Assembly (NCBI GenBank): GCA_016782885.1
Contig: JADHXQ010000005.1
Span: 20,968-84,967 of the forward strand
Direction: 5' to 3'
Origin: Phycisphaerae bacterium
GTDB taxonomy: Bacteria > Planctomycetota > Phycisphaerae > SM23-33
Length of the DNA stretch: 64,000 nt
The notes below the pieces were generated by a model that saw only the letters and a list, made by a program, of their open reading frames with translations, ran no database searches and had not been told where the DNA came from. The stretch's first letter is position 1, and each line of letters starts with the position of its first letter. This document shows, piece after piece, positions 37,944 through 47,100 of this stretch. Made by a program: the position numbers and the translations under genes.

Positions 37944-38906
37944 ATGGCGATAGTGGCCGGTATTGACGAGGCCGGGCTCGGACCCGTTTTGGGTCCGCTG
38001 GTGATGTGCGCGTCCGTATTTGAAGTACCCGATGCGCTGTCCGACCAACCGTTGTGGGAGGCCCTTGCCCCCGCGGTGGCACGAAAGGCGGGGCGAAAAT
38101 CGGCTGCACTGGTGATCGGCGACAGCAAAAAACTTTTCAATCGCAAGTCGCCCAAGGCGTTGCGCCACCTCGAACGCGCCGTGCTTTCGACCCTTGCCGC
38201 AAACGAACAGCATCCGGAAACGCTCTCCGATCTCCTGACGATTATCACCGCCGGCGCCGGCACCGAAAAATATCCCTGGTATCGACCCGCTGAAGTGACG
38301 CTGCCCAGGGTCCTTGGACCCACTGACGTATCGCTGTCGGGCAATGCGCTCGCGGTAGCCATGCGGAAGGCGGGCATTCGCATGAGGGGTATCCGCGCCG
38401 AATGCGTCTTCGTCGGCGAGTTCAACAGGATCATCCGCGCCACCCGCAACAAATCCACTACCGCTCTTGGTATCACGTTTCGACTTGTCCAATACCTCTG
38501 GACCCGCCTCAAATCGGGCTCCATGCACATCCAAATCGACCGCCAGGGCGGACGCATGCGATACCTGTCATCATTGGAGCGGGCATTTGAGGGGTGCAGT
38601 TTCAAGATACTCCGCGAAACCCCCGATTGCAGCGCCTACGAGATGTCGGATGCCCGCCGCACCGCCCGGATCACATTCTCCGTAGGCGCCGAAGCCGCCC
38701 ACCTGCCCGTAGCCCTGGCATCGATGGCCGCCAAATACCTCCGCGAACTGTTCATGGAAATGTTCAACAAATTCTGGTCCGCCCACATCGAAGGCCTGAC
38801 CCCGACGGCAGGCTACTACACCGACGGCCGGAGATTCTACGGCGAAATCCAGGAGGCCATGGGGCGATTGAGTGTTGAGGAGGACATAGTGTATCGCTGC
38901 CGGTGA
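37944..38906 (+). CDS. Enlarged RNase HII-like protein
   Basis: The start at ATG 37944 follows GGGAG and opens directly with the RNase HII signature VAGIDEAGLGPVLGPLV (Asp8, Glu9). The second signature GDSKKL, with Asp60, is present. IQIDRQGGRMRY may supply a third acidic residue. RNase HII cuts RNA-DNA junctions at misincorporated ribonucleotides. At 320 residues it is longer than usual (about 200-260), with an insertion around residues 70-130, and the middle differs from standard RnhB. It may be a paralogue with changed substrate. Confidence 0.75.
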   Translation: MAIVAGIDEAGLGPVLGPLVMCASVFEVPDALSDQPLWEALAPAVARKAGRKSAALVIGDSKKLFNRKSPKALRHLERAVLSTLAANEQHPETLSDLLTIITAGAGTEKYPWYRPAEVTLPRVLGPTDVSLSGNALAVAMRKAGIRMRGIRAECVFVGEFNRIIRATRNKSTTALGITFRLVQYLWTRLKSGSMHIQIDRQGGRMRYLSSLERAFEGCSFKILRETPDCSAYEMSDARRTARITFSVGAEAAHLPVALASMAAKYLRELFMEMFNKFWSAHIEGLTPTAGYYTDGRRFYGEIQEAMGRLSVEEDIVYRCR

Positions 38907-39042
38907 TCCCTGCCGCGGTTGTCTTCCCGGCAAGACGGCGCCTGCATCTGACCTGGATGGTTCTCAGTTTATTGTTGACGTCGCGCGGGGTTGCACGTAC
39001 GGTATTGAGCGTAATTCAACCAGTCTTAAAAGGATTCATGTT

Positions 39043-39414
39043 ATGGCTATTCAGAACTGGTCTGACGAAATAACGGTTGTTGAACTGAGCGACGATCCTC
39101 AATTCACTGAGGATCTCGATGGCCTGATGGACAGCGTCGAGAGTAACCCGACCGATGTCGTGCTGAATTTCGCTGCTGTGGGGTTCATCAACTCCTCAAA
39201 TGTCGCCAAGCTCCTTCGCATCCGAAAGGTGATGCTGGCGGTCGACCGGCGCCTCGTGCTATGCGACGTGAACGCGCAGGTGTGGGGTATTTTTCTGGTG
39301 ACCGGGCTGGATAAGATCTTCGAGTTCACCAGCGATGTCGCCATTGCGCTTGCCAGCCTTCAGATGGAGATGGCCGCCGACGAAGACGGCGAAGAAGCCG
39401 AAGAAGCCGAATGA
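39043..39414 (+). CDS. STAS-domain protein (anti-sigma factor antagonist type)
   Basis: The 123-residue protein is one STAS domain. VVLNFAAVGFINSSNVAKLLRIRKVM carries the conserved Ser-Ser loop that is phosphorylated by RsbW-type kinases in related proteins. The C-terminus is strongly acidic (EDGEEAEEAE). No kinase or phosphatase partner is adjacent. AAAAGGA lies 8 bases before the ATG. Confidence 0.9.
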   Translation: MAIQNWSDEITVVELSDDPQFTEDLDGLMDSVESNPTDVVLNFAAVGFINSSNVAKLLRIRKVMLAVDRRLVLCDVNAQVWGIFLVTGLDKIFEFTSDVAIALASLQMEMAADEDGEEAEEAE

Positions 39415-39445
39415 GGCTGATCCCTTCGCCGGGGGGATCGAGCGG

Positions 39446-40882
39446 TTATTCCTTCTTGCTTTGCGCTCCAGCGAGGGCCTTGATCGCGGCGTTGAATATC
39501 CCCTGTGACGATTGCGTGGCGCCGCTTACGGTGTCGAGTCCCTTGAATGCGAGCCATTCGACGACCGTACCGGGCTCTTCCGTGATAACGAGTGCCGTTT
39601 TGCGGCGGACCTTTACCGTGGGGTCCACTACGGGCGGTGACAGGAAGGTCTGCCTGGCGACGATACGCTTGGGCATCTCGACCAGGGAGGTAAAGAACTG
39701 CCGATCTCTTATCGCCGTCACTCTGACCGACTCGAGCGATCCGCCTGACATCGTAACCGACACCGTGATAGGGGATGTCTTCTGGTAGCCCAGCGCCTTG
39801 GCCTGGTACGTTCCGTCGGGAACCTGCGCGAGCCTTAGTGCGGTCTGCAGTTTGACCGCTTCGATATTCGCCGCCGCCCGTGCGGAATTGCGTTTTATAT
39901 GGGTGCTTCCCTTTTCGGTGTCCACGACCTTTTGGTAGTAACCCAGTGCTTTGTCGTACTGTCCGTCGCGCCGGCAGGCATCACCGGCCGCGAGGTAGGC
40001 TACATCGGGTCGCCCGGCGTTTGCGGCGCGTTGGGCGTAATAGAGGGCCTTGTCCAACTCGTTCATTTCCGACCAGAGCCTGATCACGCTGCCGTCGGGC
40101 GTGTTGTCGTCGTGGAGTTCCGAGAGGATCTTCACCGCCAGTTTCTTGCATCCCAGGCGGAAGTAGCAGGTGGACAGTATCACGTGATTCCTTCCGCCGG
40201 CCTGTCGATACCAGAAAGCCGCCCGCGCGTAGTCGCCGAAGAAATTGAAGTACATATCCGCCAATGCCTTCTGGCTGAACTTGAGTTTTATGGAGCTGGT
40301 TCGATTGACCGTCAGCGTGTGATGCATCAACCGCACCCCTTCTTTCCACTTGTCCGGCGAGGGGGTGATGATGACGTCGATGTACTGGCGAAGATTGACG
40401 TGGGGCTTGAGGCCGCGGCTGGCGACCTGCCAGTTGAGCCTGAGTGTGGGCGGGAAACGCAGCGGTATCGAATCATACCACTTGGGCTTGGTCCGCCCGA
40501 CGTTTTCGACCAGCTCGTCGACCTGCGTCTCGCTGCGATCGTTCTTTGGAATGTCGGCGGGATTGAGTGCGCCTTTGGGCTTGGGTTTGGGTTTGGGACC
40601 CGGTTTGACCAGGCGGCGGACGCCCCTGACGGTTACGGCTTGGACTTTGGCGATGGGGAAGTCCAGTTTGACCTTTACACCACCGATCTCCGCCTGAAAA
40701 ACAACTTTATCGTGTTTTTCCTCCAGCAGCTTGCCCTTGTAGACCGTGCCGGCCTTCAGTTCGATCTCGTCGGCACAGGCCGACGACACGAATACCACGC
40801 CAACCAGAACGATGCTGACAGAAACCGCGATAACCCGGACGATCGAGGTTCTTGTTGATGTTGATACTCTCGCATTTTTCAT
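39446..40882 (-). CDS. Exported TPR protein with C-terminal FMN-binding domain
   Basis: The 478-residue protein has an N-terminal signal or anchor helix (about 17-36), a short beta-domain (IELKAGTVYKGKLLEE), a Pro/Lys linker and about 200 residues of TPR-like helices. The FMN_bind domain runs from about 370. It contains DTVSGAT at 450-456, the Dxx(S/T)GAT motif to which ApbE flavin transferases attach FMN through the final Thr (Thr456). It is therefore probably a flavinylated envelope protein. No apbE or partner redox genes are adjacent. GAGGTAA precedes the start. Confidence 0.8.
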   Translation of the reverse strand: MKNARVSTSTRTSIVRVIAVSVSIVLVGVVFVSSACADEIELKAGTVYKGKLLEEKHDKVVFQAEIGGVKVKLDFPIAKVQAVTVRGVRRLVKPGPKPKPKPKGALNPADIPKNDRSETQVDELVENVGRTKPKWYDSIPLRFPPTLRLNWQVASRGLKPHVNLRQYIDVIITPSPDKWKEGVRLMHHTLTVNRTSSIKLKFSQKALADMYFNFFGDYARAAFWYRQAGGRNHVILSTCYFRLGCKKLAVKILSELHDDNTPDGSVIRLWSEMNELDKALYYAQRAANAGRPDVAYLAAGDACRRDGQYDKALGYYQKVVDTEKGSTHIKRNSARAAANIEAVKLQTALRLAQVPDGTYQAKALGYQKTSPITVSVTMSGGSLESVRVTAIRDRQFFTSLVEMPKRIVARQTFLSPPVVDPTVKVRRKTALVITEEPGTVVEWLAFKGLDTVSGATQSSQGIFNAAIKALAGAQSKKE

Positions 40883-41035
40883 GTTCGATTACCTCAGTAT
40901 GCCCACAGCATAAGCATACCTGATAACAATTGCATCAGGCAAGTGATTCGTTTGATATGCGTTGGTCTGAATAAGGGTTGCCGGACCGATCGCGGTTTCG
41001 TAATCTGTCGGTACGGTCGAGAAGGGAGCACTGTG

Positions 41036-42709
41036 ATGTCGAAGAGCTGTGTGTTTTGCGTCGCGTTGGCTTTGTGCGCCACCGGCTGCGGGGCGCGATT
41101 GTCCGCCGGCGACGCCAAAGCCCTCGCTGACGCCAAGGCGTTTCTCGCCGGCGGCGGAGATATCAACGCCAGGGACGAAGACGATTGGACCCTGATGCGT
41201 CACGCTGTCTGGAATAACCATCCGGGGACTATGCGTTATCTCATCTCCAATGGGACCAACTTGCGTGAGCTTTGTCCGGTCGGGTATCGTGCTGGGTTTT
41301 GTCTGCTGCATATGGCCGCGCTGCGAGGTCACCTAGAGGCCATGAAGATTCTGGTCGAGCATGGCGCGGAAATCGACGCATCAATTATAGGATACACGGC
41401 GTTGCACTTGGCTGCCTGGGAAGGGAGTGTTGACACCGTCAAGTTCCTCGTGCGGCACAAAGCCAACGTTAATGCCAAGGGCACCCTGGGGAATCACACG
41501 CCCATATTCTTCGCGGCGGCTGGCGGCAGCTACGAGGTGGTTGAGTTTTTGATTTCGCGTGGCGTTTCAGCCACCACCGGCGGAAAATGGGGCGCCAGAC
41601 CGCTGTGGGTGGCGGGCGGGGGACGTTGGCCAGTGATACGCGCACTGAGCGAGCGTCTGTTCTGCTTGGATCCAATGGGGTCTCAGAAAAAAAATATCGT
41701 TATCAAGCCCAGTTCTTTGCGCGAAGGCAATCACGGCAAGGTCGTTCGTCTGCTGGTGAAGAATGGTGCAAAGGTGAATCGTTTCATCGGGCAGACCACT
41801 CCGTTGCACGAAGCTTGCTTCGCCGGAAATCTGCGGGCTGCAGAGGTCTTGCTCGAGCTGGGCGCCGACCCATCGGTGAGAACGGGAGATGAACTTTTTC
41901 CGGATCTCTGGCGAAGGCCCGGTTACAACGCCTTGGATTGCGGGGTTTGGGGAGGACTGAGGTGTAACCGCGAACGGGGAGGGAAACTCGTTGAGGCGTT
42001 GATTCGTGCCGGGGCGAAGGTCAATCAACATGATGGAACGGGGAAAACTCCTCTTCATCACGCCGTTGAGAATCTACATCTTGATGCAATCAAGACCCTC
42101 CTCAAAGCCGGAGCCAATGTTAATGGAGTCGATAAGAAGTTTGTTCCCAAGGATATGGCTGAAGCGATTGTTCTGGAACCGCCATGGTACAGGCACAATA
42201 TTGGTACGGTGCATTATGGGCAAACACCATTATTCACAGCACTGAAAATCGACTTCTCTGACTACTGGGATGAGGAGCATCGCTCGCAGATGCGTGAGAA
42301 GCGTACGGAGGTAATAAAGCTGCTCTTGGACAAGGGGGCGGATACTGCCGTGCAACTGTCCGATGGAGCTACACCGCTGCATATTGCGGTATTATACAGC
42401 AATCCGGAAGAGATTATCGATCTTCTCTTGGGCTACGGAGCCGACATAAACGCGACGGACAAGGGACTGGCTACGCCCTTGCACTACGCTGCGGCCAGGG
42501 ATAGGAATGACGATGAGCAGCATGAAATCGATATGCTAGGCTTGGCTCGACTGCTTGTCAGTAAAGGCGCTTCTCTAACTGTTCGTGCAAAGACCAGGAA
42601 CATGACCCCATTGGAGTGGGCGCTTTGGTCCAAGGATTCAGGCGAGGCAAAAACGGAGATGTCCAAAGAGTTCGCCAGAATTCTCACGGACCCAAATGCC
42701 GGGCAGTGA
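41036..42709 (+). CDS. Ankyrin-repeat lipoprotein
   Basis: The start at ATG 41036 follows GAAGGGA and begins a lipoprotein-like signal (CVALALCATGC). The 557-residue product is made almost entirely of ankyrin repeats (for example HMAALRGHLEAMKILVEHGAEID, split here only by variation in loops), about ten in number, which bind partner proteins. Its base composition is visibly more AT-rich than its neighbours, especially after 42000. The 210-bp palindromic element follows its end. Both facts hint at acquisition. Confidence 0.9.
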   Translation: MSKSCVFCVALALCATGCGARLSAGDAKALADAKAFLAGGGDINARDEDDWTLMRHAVWNNHPGTMRYLISNGTNLRELCPVGYRAGFCLLHMAALRGHLEAMKILVEHGAEIDASIIGYTALHLAAWEGSVDTVKFLVRHKANVNAKGTLGNHTPIFFAAAGGSYEVVEFLISRGVSATTGGKWGARPLWVAGGGRWPVIRALSERLFCLDPMGSQKKNIVIKPSSLREGNHGKVVRLLVKNGAKVNRFIGQTTPLHEACFAGNLRAAEVLLELGADPSVRTGDELFPDLWRRPGYNALDCGVWGGLRCNRERGGKLVEALIRAGAKVNQHDGTGKTPLHHAVENLHLDAIKTLLKAGANVNGVDKKFVPKDMAEAIVLEPPWYRHNIGTVHYGQTPLFTALKIDFSDYWDEEHRSQMREKRTEVIKLLLDKGADTAVQLSDGATPLHIAVLYSNPEEIIDLLLGYGADINATDKGLATPLHYAAARDRNDDEQHEIDMLGLARLLVSKGASLTVRAKTRNMTPLEWALWSKDSGEAKTEMSKEFARILTDPNAGQ

Positions 42710-42742
42710 GGCGAATAGTTGGGCGGTCCGTTCCGGTTTTTT

Positions 42743-42952
42743 CATGGTAGCCACGGGCGCTAGCCCGTGGAACAATGTATTAAAAGTACCAGAGCCCTCG
42801 AAGAGGGCGATTCATGCGGGCGCGTAATGATCGAGTTTTCGCACACCGGCCGGGACGTATTGCGATTATGACGCTCAGCATGAATCGCCCCTTTCAGGGG
42901 CTCTTTGTCATGGGCTGTTCTATGCCACGGGTTGGCGCCCGTGGCTACCATG
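42743..42952. repeat. Nested palindromic (REP/MITE-like) element
   Basis: The outer arms 42743-42770 and 42925-42952 are inverted repeats (26 of 28 matching). The inner arms 42792-42816 and 42879-42903 are inverted repeats (21 of 25 matching). Each of the four arms is itself a small hairpin, for example CCACGGGC-GCTA-GCCCGTGG and GCCCTC-GAA-GAGGGC. Where the inner arms differ, both sides of the hairpin change together, so the stems are kept. It fills most of the 320-base gap between the ankyrin and cyclase-like genes. It resembles elements mobilised by REP-associated tyrosine transposases; none is in the window. Confidence 0.8.
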
Positions 42953-42993
42953 AATACGGCTGGGCTGGCGCGTTTACCATGAATGCGGCTGGG
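42947..42993. repeat. Short tandem direct repeat at the edge of the palindromic element
   Basis: ACCATGAATACGGCTGGG at 42947-42964 recurs with one change at 42976-42993. It abuts the right end of the nested palindrome and may be part of its junction. Confidence 0.55.
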
Positions 42994-43029
42994 TATTTGA
43001 ATCTAATCGCTATGAATACCGCCCCGTTT

Positions 43030-44169
43030 TTAGCGCTGGTAGATTGGCAGTTGGCGGTAGGATACTGTCATCGCCAACACGCACATTGCCGTCGAGTAGC
43101 TTGCTCCGCCGCGCGATCCGGACAGCGTCCACGAGCCGTCCTTCTTCTGGATGTTCAGGAGGGTCGTGTAGAGGCGCTGGCCCCACTGTTCCCAGTGCTT
43201 GCCCCCGACCTGGAACATCGCCTGCGAGCAGTAGTAAACCGCATACGCCGCGTGCGAACCGCCAAAGTGTCTGTTTCCCTGGTAATTCCTGAGGATGTAG
43301 TCCGCGGCCCGTGTGGTCACTTCGCTACCGTGCTGGTTTCCGCAGAGTTCCAGGCAGAGCAGGCCCACTCCGACGCGGCTCGGTGAGGCCGAACCACTCT
43401 GGGCCTGGTACGAAAAGCCCCAGTCTCGCGTCCGGCATCGCATGACGTACTTGACCGCGTCATTGATGCTCTCGGTGGGCACGGCCGCTCCGTTGAGCCT
43501 GGCCGATCTCAGCGCCATCAGCGCCCATCCCGTCAGCGACAGGTCGCTGTCGCGACTCTCGGGTCTGTATCGCCATCCGCCGGCGTCCCTGCTGTTTTTG
43601 CGGACTCTCTGTGCGGCAAGTATCAGCGCCAGTGCCTTGGGCAGAGCCTTGTCGAGTTTTTTTTGGCGATTGGGGCTTACCATGCCCGAGACTTCCGACA
43701 GCAGCAGTGTTGCGATGCAGTGCGCGTACATCGGTCCCGAACCGTTCCGCCCGGCCCGTTCGGGAGATATCAGCAGCCCGTTGGTCTGACTGGTCGAGAG
43801 GATGTAATCGATACCGTCGTTTATCACGTCGCCGTAGGGTCCCGTTCCGGGCGTATGCCCCTTGGCCAGAAACGCCATCACGCACAGCGACGATATCCCC
43901 GTATTGCCCACCATCCTCGACTCGAACGATCCGGCGAGTGCCGGTTTGCGGGCCTTTGCGGCCACGGCGGCGGTGATCTGTTTTTCCGCCAGGAACGCCA
44001 GCGCCAGGTCGACGGCTTTGTCGACGGGCTCCTTGAATTTCTCGAGAGAACTCGACGCCTTGTCAGCCGACACGTCCGAAGGCGTCATCGCGCAGATTAC
44101 GGCGGCCAGCAGGACTGTTATTATTGCGGCCGATACTCCGGCAGGCGGATTCTTTCTGGATCTTCGCAT
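43030..44169 (-). CDS. Exported prenyltransferase/squalene-cyclase-like alpha-barrel protein
   Basis: The 379-residue protein has a signal or anchor (about 15-35) and then repeats of the squalene-cyclase/prenyltransferase type (alpha/alpha barrel): DYILSTSQTNGLL, GGWRYRPESRDSDLSLTGWALMALRSA, YAVYYCSQAMFQVGG, IQKKDGSWT. The catalytic DxDD of true cyclases is not seen; a DSDLS segment lies in its place, so catalysis is doubtful. Such proteins are common in planctomycete MoxR/BatA clusters. It starts at TAATG on the stop of the giant DUF4175-like gene, so translation is coupled. Confidence 0.8.
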   Translation of the reverse strand: MRRSRKNPPAGVSAAIITVLLAAVICAMTPSDVSADKASSSLEKFKEPVDKAVDLALAFLAEKQITAAVAAKARKPALAGSFESRMVGNTGISSLCVMAFLAKGHTPGTGPYGDVINDGIDYILSTSQTNGLLISPERAGRNGSGPMYAHCIATLLLSEVSGMVSPNRQKKLDKALPKALALILAAQRVRKNSRDAGGWRYRPESRDSDLSLTGWALMALRSARLNGAAVPTESINDAVKYVMRCRTRDWGFSYQAQSGSASPSRVGVGLLCLELCGNQHGSEVTTRAADYILRNYQGNRHFGGSHAAYAVYYCSQAMFQVGGKHWEQWGQRLYTTLLNIQKKDGSWTLSGSRGGASYSTAMCVLAMTVSYRQLPIYQR

Positions 44170-47100
44170 TATTCGCTCTTCCCGTTGCTGCCTTCGGGGG
44201 CCAGGCCCTGTTTGGCCAGTGCCTGGAAGTATTGCCTGACGAGTTGTCGATACTGCTCGGGCACCTTGGCCCCGGCGCCCTGGAGAATCTTGTCGTCCAG
44301 CTTACTGTTGAACGTCGCCCAGTTGTTCAGCGTTTTGTCCCACCTGAGCTTCGCCTCGAGTTGAGCCCCGGACACTTTTCCGCCGGTGCTGGCGGTGCCT
44401 TGTCCGCTCCCCTGGCCTGGTTTCCCTTGTCCCTGACCCTGACCCTGACCCTGACCTTGACCTTGACCCTGACCCTGACCTTGCCCTTGACCCTGCCCTT
44501 GACCTTGTCCTTGACCCTGCCCGGCCTGGGGCGAGGCGTTGAGGCCTTGGGATTGAGCAGCCGATTGGGCGGCCGCTGAGATCGCGGCTGTACTTGCCGC
44601 GGCGATCTGGGCATCACCTGCCGCTCCCGACATCGCCGCTGCCGCAGTGTCGTTGAGGGCCTGGCCCATCATGCCCGAATCGACCATTCCCTGGCCATCG
44701 GTCGGAATATTGCTGGGTGACTGGCCGAGCGTCTGTCCAAGTTGGCTGAGAGTATCGGCGGCCTGAGCCATTGCGGCCGCCGCATTCTGCATGGCCTGCT
44801 GAGCCTGCCCTTGCCCTTGTCCCTGCCCTTGCCCTTGTCCCTGCCCTTGTCCCTGCCCTTGCCCCTGTCCCTGCCCTTGCCCCTGTCCCTGCCCTTGACC
44901 CTGTCCTTGCCCTTGTCCTTGCCCCTGCCCCTGCCCTTGCCCTTGTCCCTGCCCTTGCCCCTGTCCTTGCCCTTGTCCCTGCCCTTGTCCCTGCCCTTGT
45001 CCTTGTCCCTGTCCCTGCCCTTGTCCTTGTTCTCCCTGTCCTTGCTCACCCTGTCCTTGCTCACCCTGTCCTTGTTCTCCCTGTCCTTGTTCGCCCTGTC
45101 CCTGTTCTCCCTGTCCTTGTTGGGGCTGACCCTGTTGACCCTGCTGGGGTTGTCCCTGTTGCCCTTGCTGGGGCTGGCCTTGTTGACCCTGCTGCTGCCC
45201 TTGCTGATTGTTATTCATCTGGCCATTGGCGCTCTGTGCCTGATCAGCGGCCTGGTCGAGTTGTTGGGCGGCTTGTTGTGCCTGCTGGGCGGCTTGTTCA
45301 TTGTTGTCCAAGTTCTGTCCCACGTCGGCAAGTTCCTGTCCCTGTTGGGCGAGGTTCTGGGCCTGTCTGGCGAGTTCCTGCTGCCTTTCGGCAAGTGCGC
45401 CTTCGAGGTTACCCTCGTTGACAGCCGCGATCTGATCGGCAACATTTTCCTGCTGCTGAGCCAACTCACCAGCCTGCTGTGCCTGTGGACCCTGTTGGCC
45501 TTGCTGGGGCTGACCTTGTTGCCCTTGTTGGGGCTGACTCTGCTGCCCTTGCTGGGGTTGTCCCTGCTGCCCTTGCTGGGGCTGACCCTGCTGCCCTTGT
45601 TGGGGCTGACCCTGCTGCCCTTGTTGGGGCTGACCCTGCTGCCCTTGCTGGGGCTGACCCTGTTGCCTTTGTTGGGGCTGACCCTGCTGCCCTTGTTGGG
45701 GCTGACCCTGCTGCCCTTGTTGGGGCTGACCCTGCTGTCCTTGCTGGGGTTGCCCCTGCTGTCCTTGTTGGGGTTGCCCCTGCTGTCCTTGTTGGGGTTG
45801 CCCCTGCTGGGGCTGTCCTTGTTGGCCTTGTTGTTGGGCGGCTTGTTGTTGTGCTCCCTGCAGATCGTTTTGTGCCTGTCGTGCGGTCTGCTCGGCCTGG
45901 GCGAGGTCCTGCTTGTTCAACTGATCGGCGGTCTTGGCGGTATTCGCCGCGGCCTGTTCGATCGGCTGATTGGCATGGTCCTGGTTCTGGATATCGTTCT
46001 TGAGCGCCTTGGTGTCGGTGGCGATTTGCTTCTGGTCGGCGAGTATTTTTTGAAGGATCTGCTTAGCGATTTCTTTGCGGTTGGCGTTTGGATCGTCGAG
46101 TTTATCGAGCAGTTTGGCGACATCTTTCTGGTCTGCGGCGAGTTGGCGGGCCTGGTCGGCCAGTGCCTTTGCCTTATCCTGCTGGTCTTTGGCCATTGCC
46201 TTGGCTGCGGCGGGATCGTTTACGATCTCGTCTCGGACGTCGTCGGCGACTTTCTTCTGCTGGTCTTTCCAGTCTGCATCGTCGGCTTCCGCGGCGTTTT
46301 TCTTCTGGTCGGCAAGCTGGGCTTGTTTGTCGGCGATGTCCGCCAGCGCGCGGGCTTTTCGTGCGATTTCGACCTGCTCGGGTACTTTGGCGATCATGTC
46401 TTTGACGGTCTGGATGGACTTGTCGATTTTGTTTTCGGCGGCCTGGGCGAGTTTGTCCCGTTCTGCGGCGGCGTCGGTGAGCCGCACCTGTGAGGCTTCT
46501 TCGCGAGCGTTCTTCAGATCCTTGTCGGCGATTTCCTTGAGTTTATCAGCCGTACCGGTGAACGTACCGTCGTCGGTGAGATCTTTGGCGAAGTCCCTGG
46601 CGGTTTCTTCCGCCGCGGTGAGTTTTTCGTCGAGACCGGTTACGTGCTCCTGTACGACCTTGGGCAGTTTGTCGGCGGTTTCCCTGGCCTTTTTGAGCTG
46701 TTCTTTCAGATCGGCGGCGCGGCCTTTGGCGTCGTTGAGTTTTTCGAGGACTTTTTTGAGGCCTTCTTCGAGCCGTTTTTTCTCGGCTTTTGCCGCGCGG
46801 TCGCGTGCGGAGTCTTTCTGGTCCTTGTCGACGATGATGGTGAAGCTCTTGCTTCGTCCCGGGCTCTTGCGATTTGGTTTGGCGTCCCATGCGGCCGCGT
46901 GGAAAGTTATCTTCGACGCACCGGTCAGTTGGGGAGAAGAAAGATCTATCGTGTACGGTCCGGTAGCATGGTCGTTTGACGGCGCCAGCGCCAGCGGTAC
47001 ATCGGGTACGGACTTGGTGTCAGCCGACATTATCATCGCCGCGCGCACTATCGCGACGTCATCGCGCATGTCGAAGACCACCGGCAGGCGGTCACCGGGC

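Noticed and set aside
42814..43386. Plus-strand frame of 190 codons across the palindromic element
   Set aside because: It joins the repeat element to the antisense of the cyclase-like gene and shows no domain or ribosome-binding site.
44425..45830. Possible CRISPR array
   Set aside because: The units are 6 or 24 bases, contiguous and in frame with a coding sequence, with no spacers.
44742..46493. Plus-strand Leu/Pro-rich frame of 583 codons
   Set aside because: It is the antisense reading of the GQ and QPQQ repeat arrays, giving an artificial LPLSLPL pattern.
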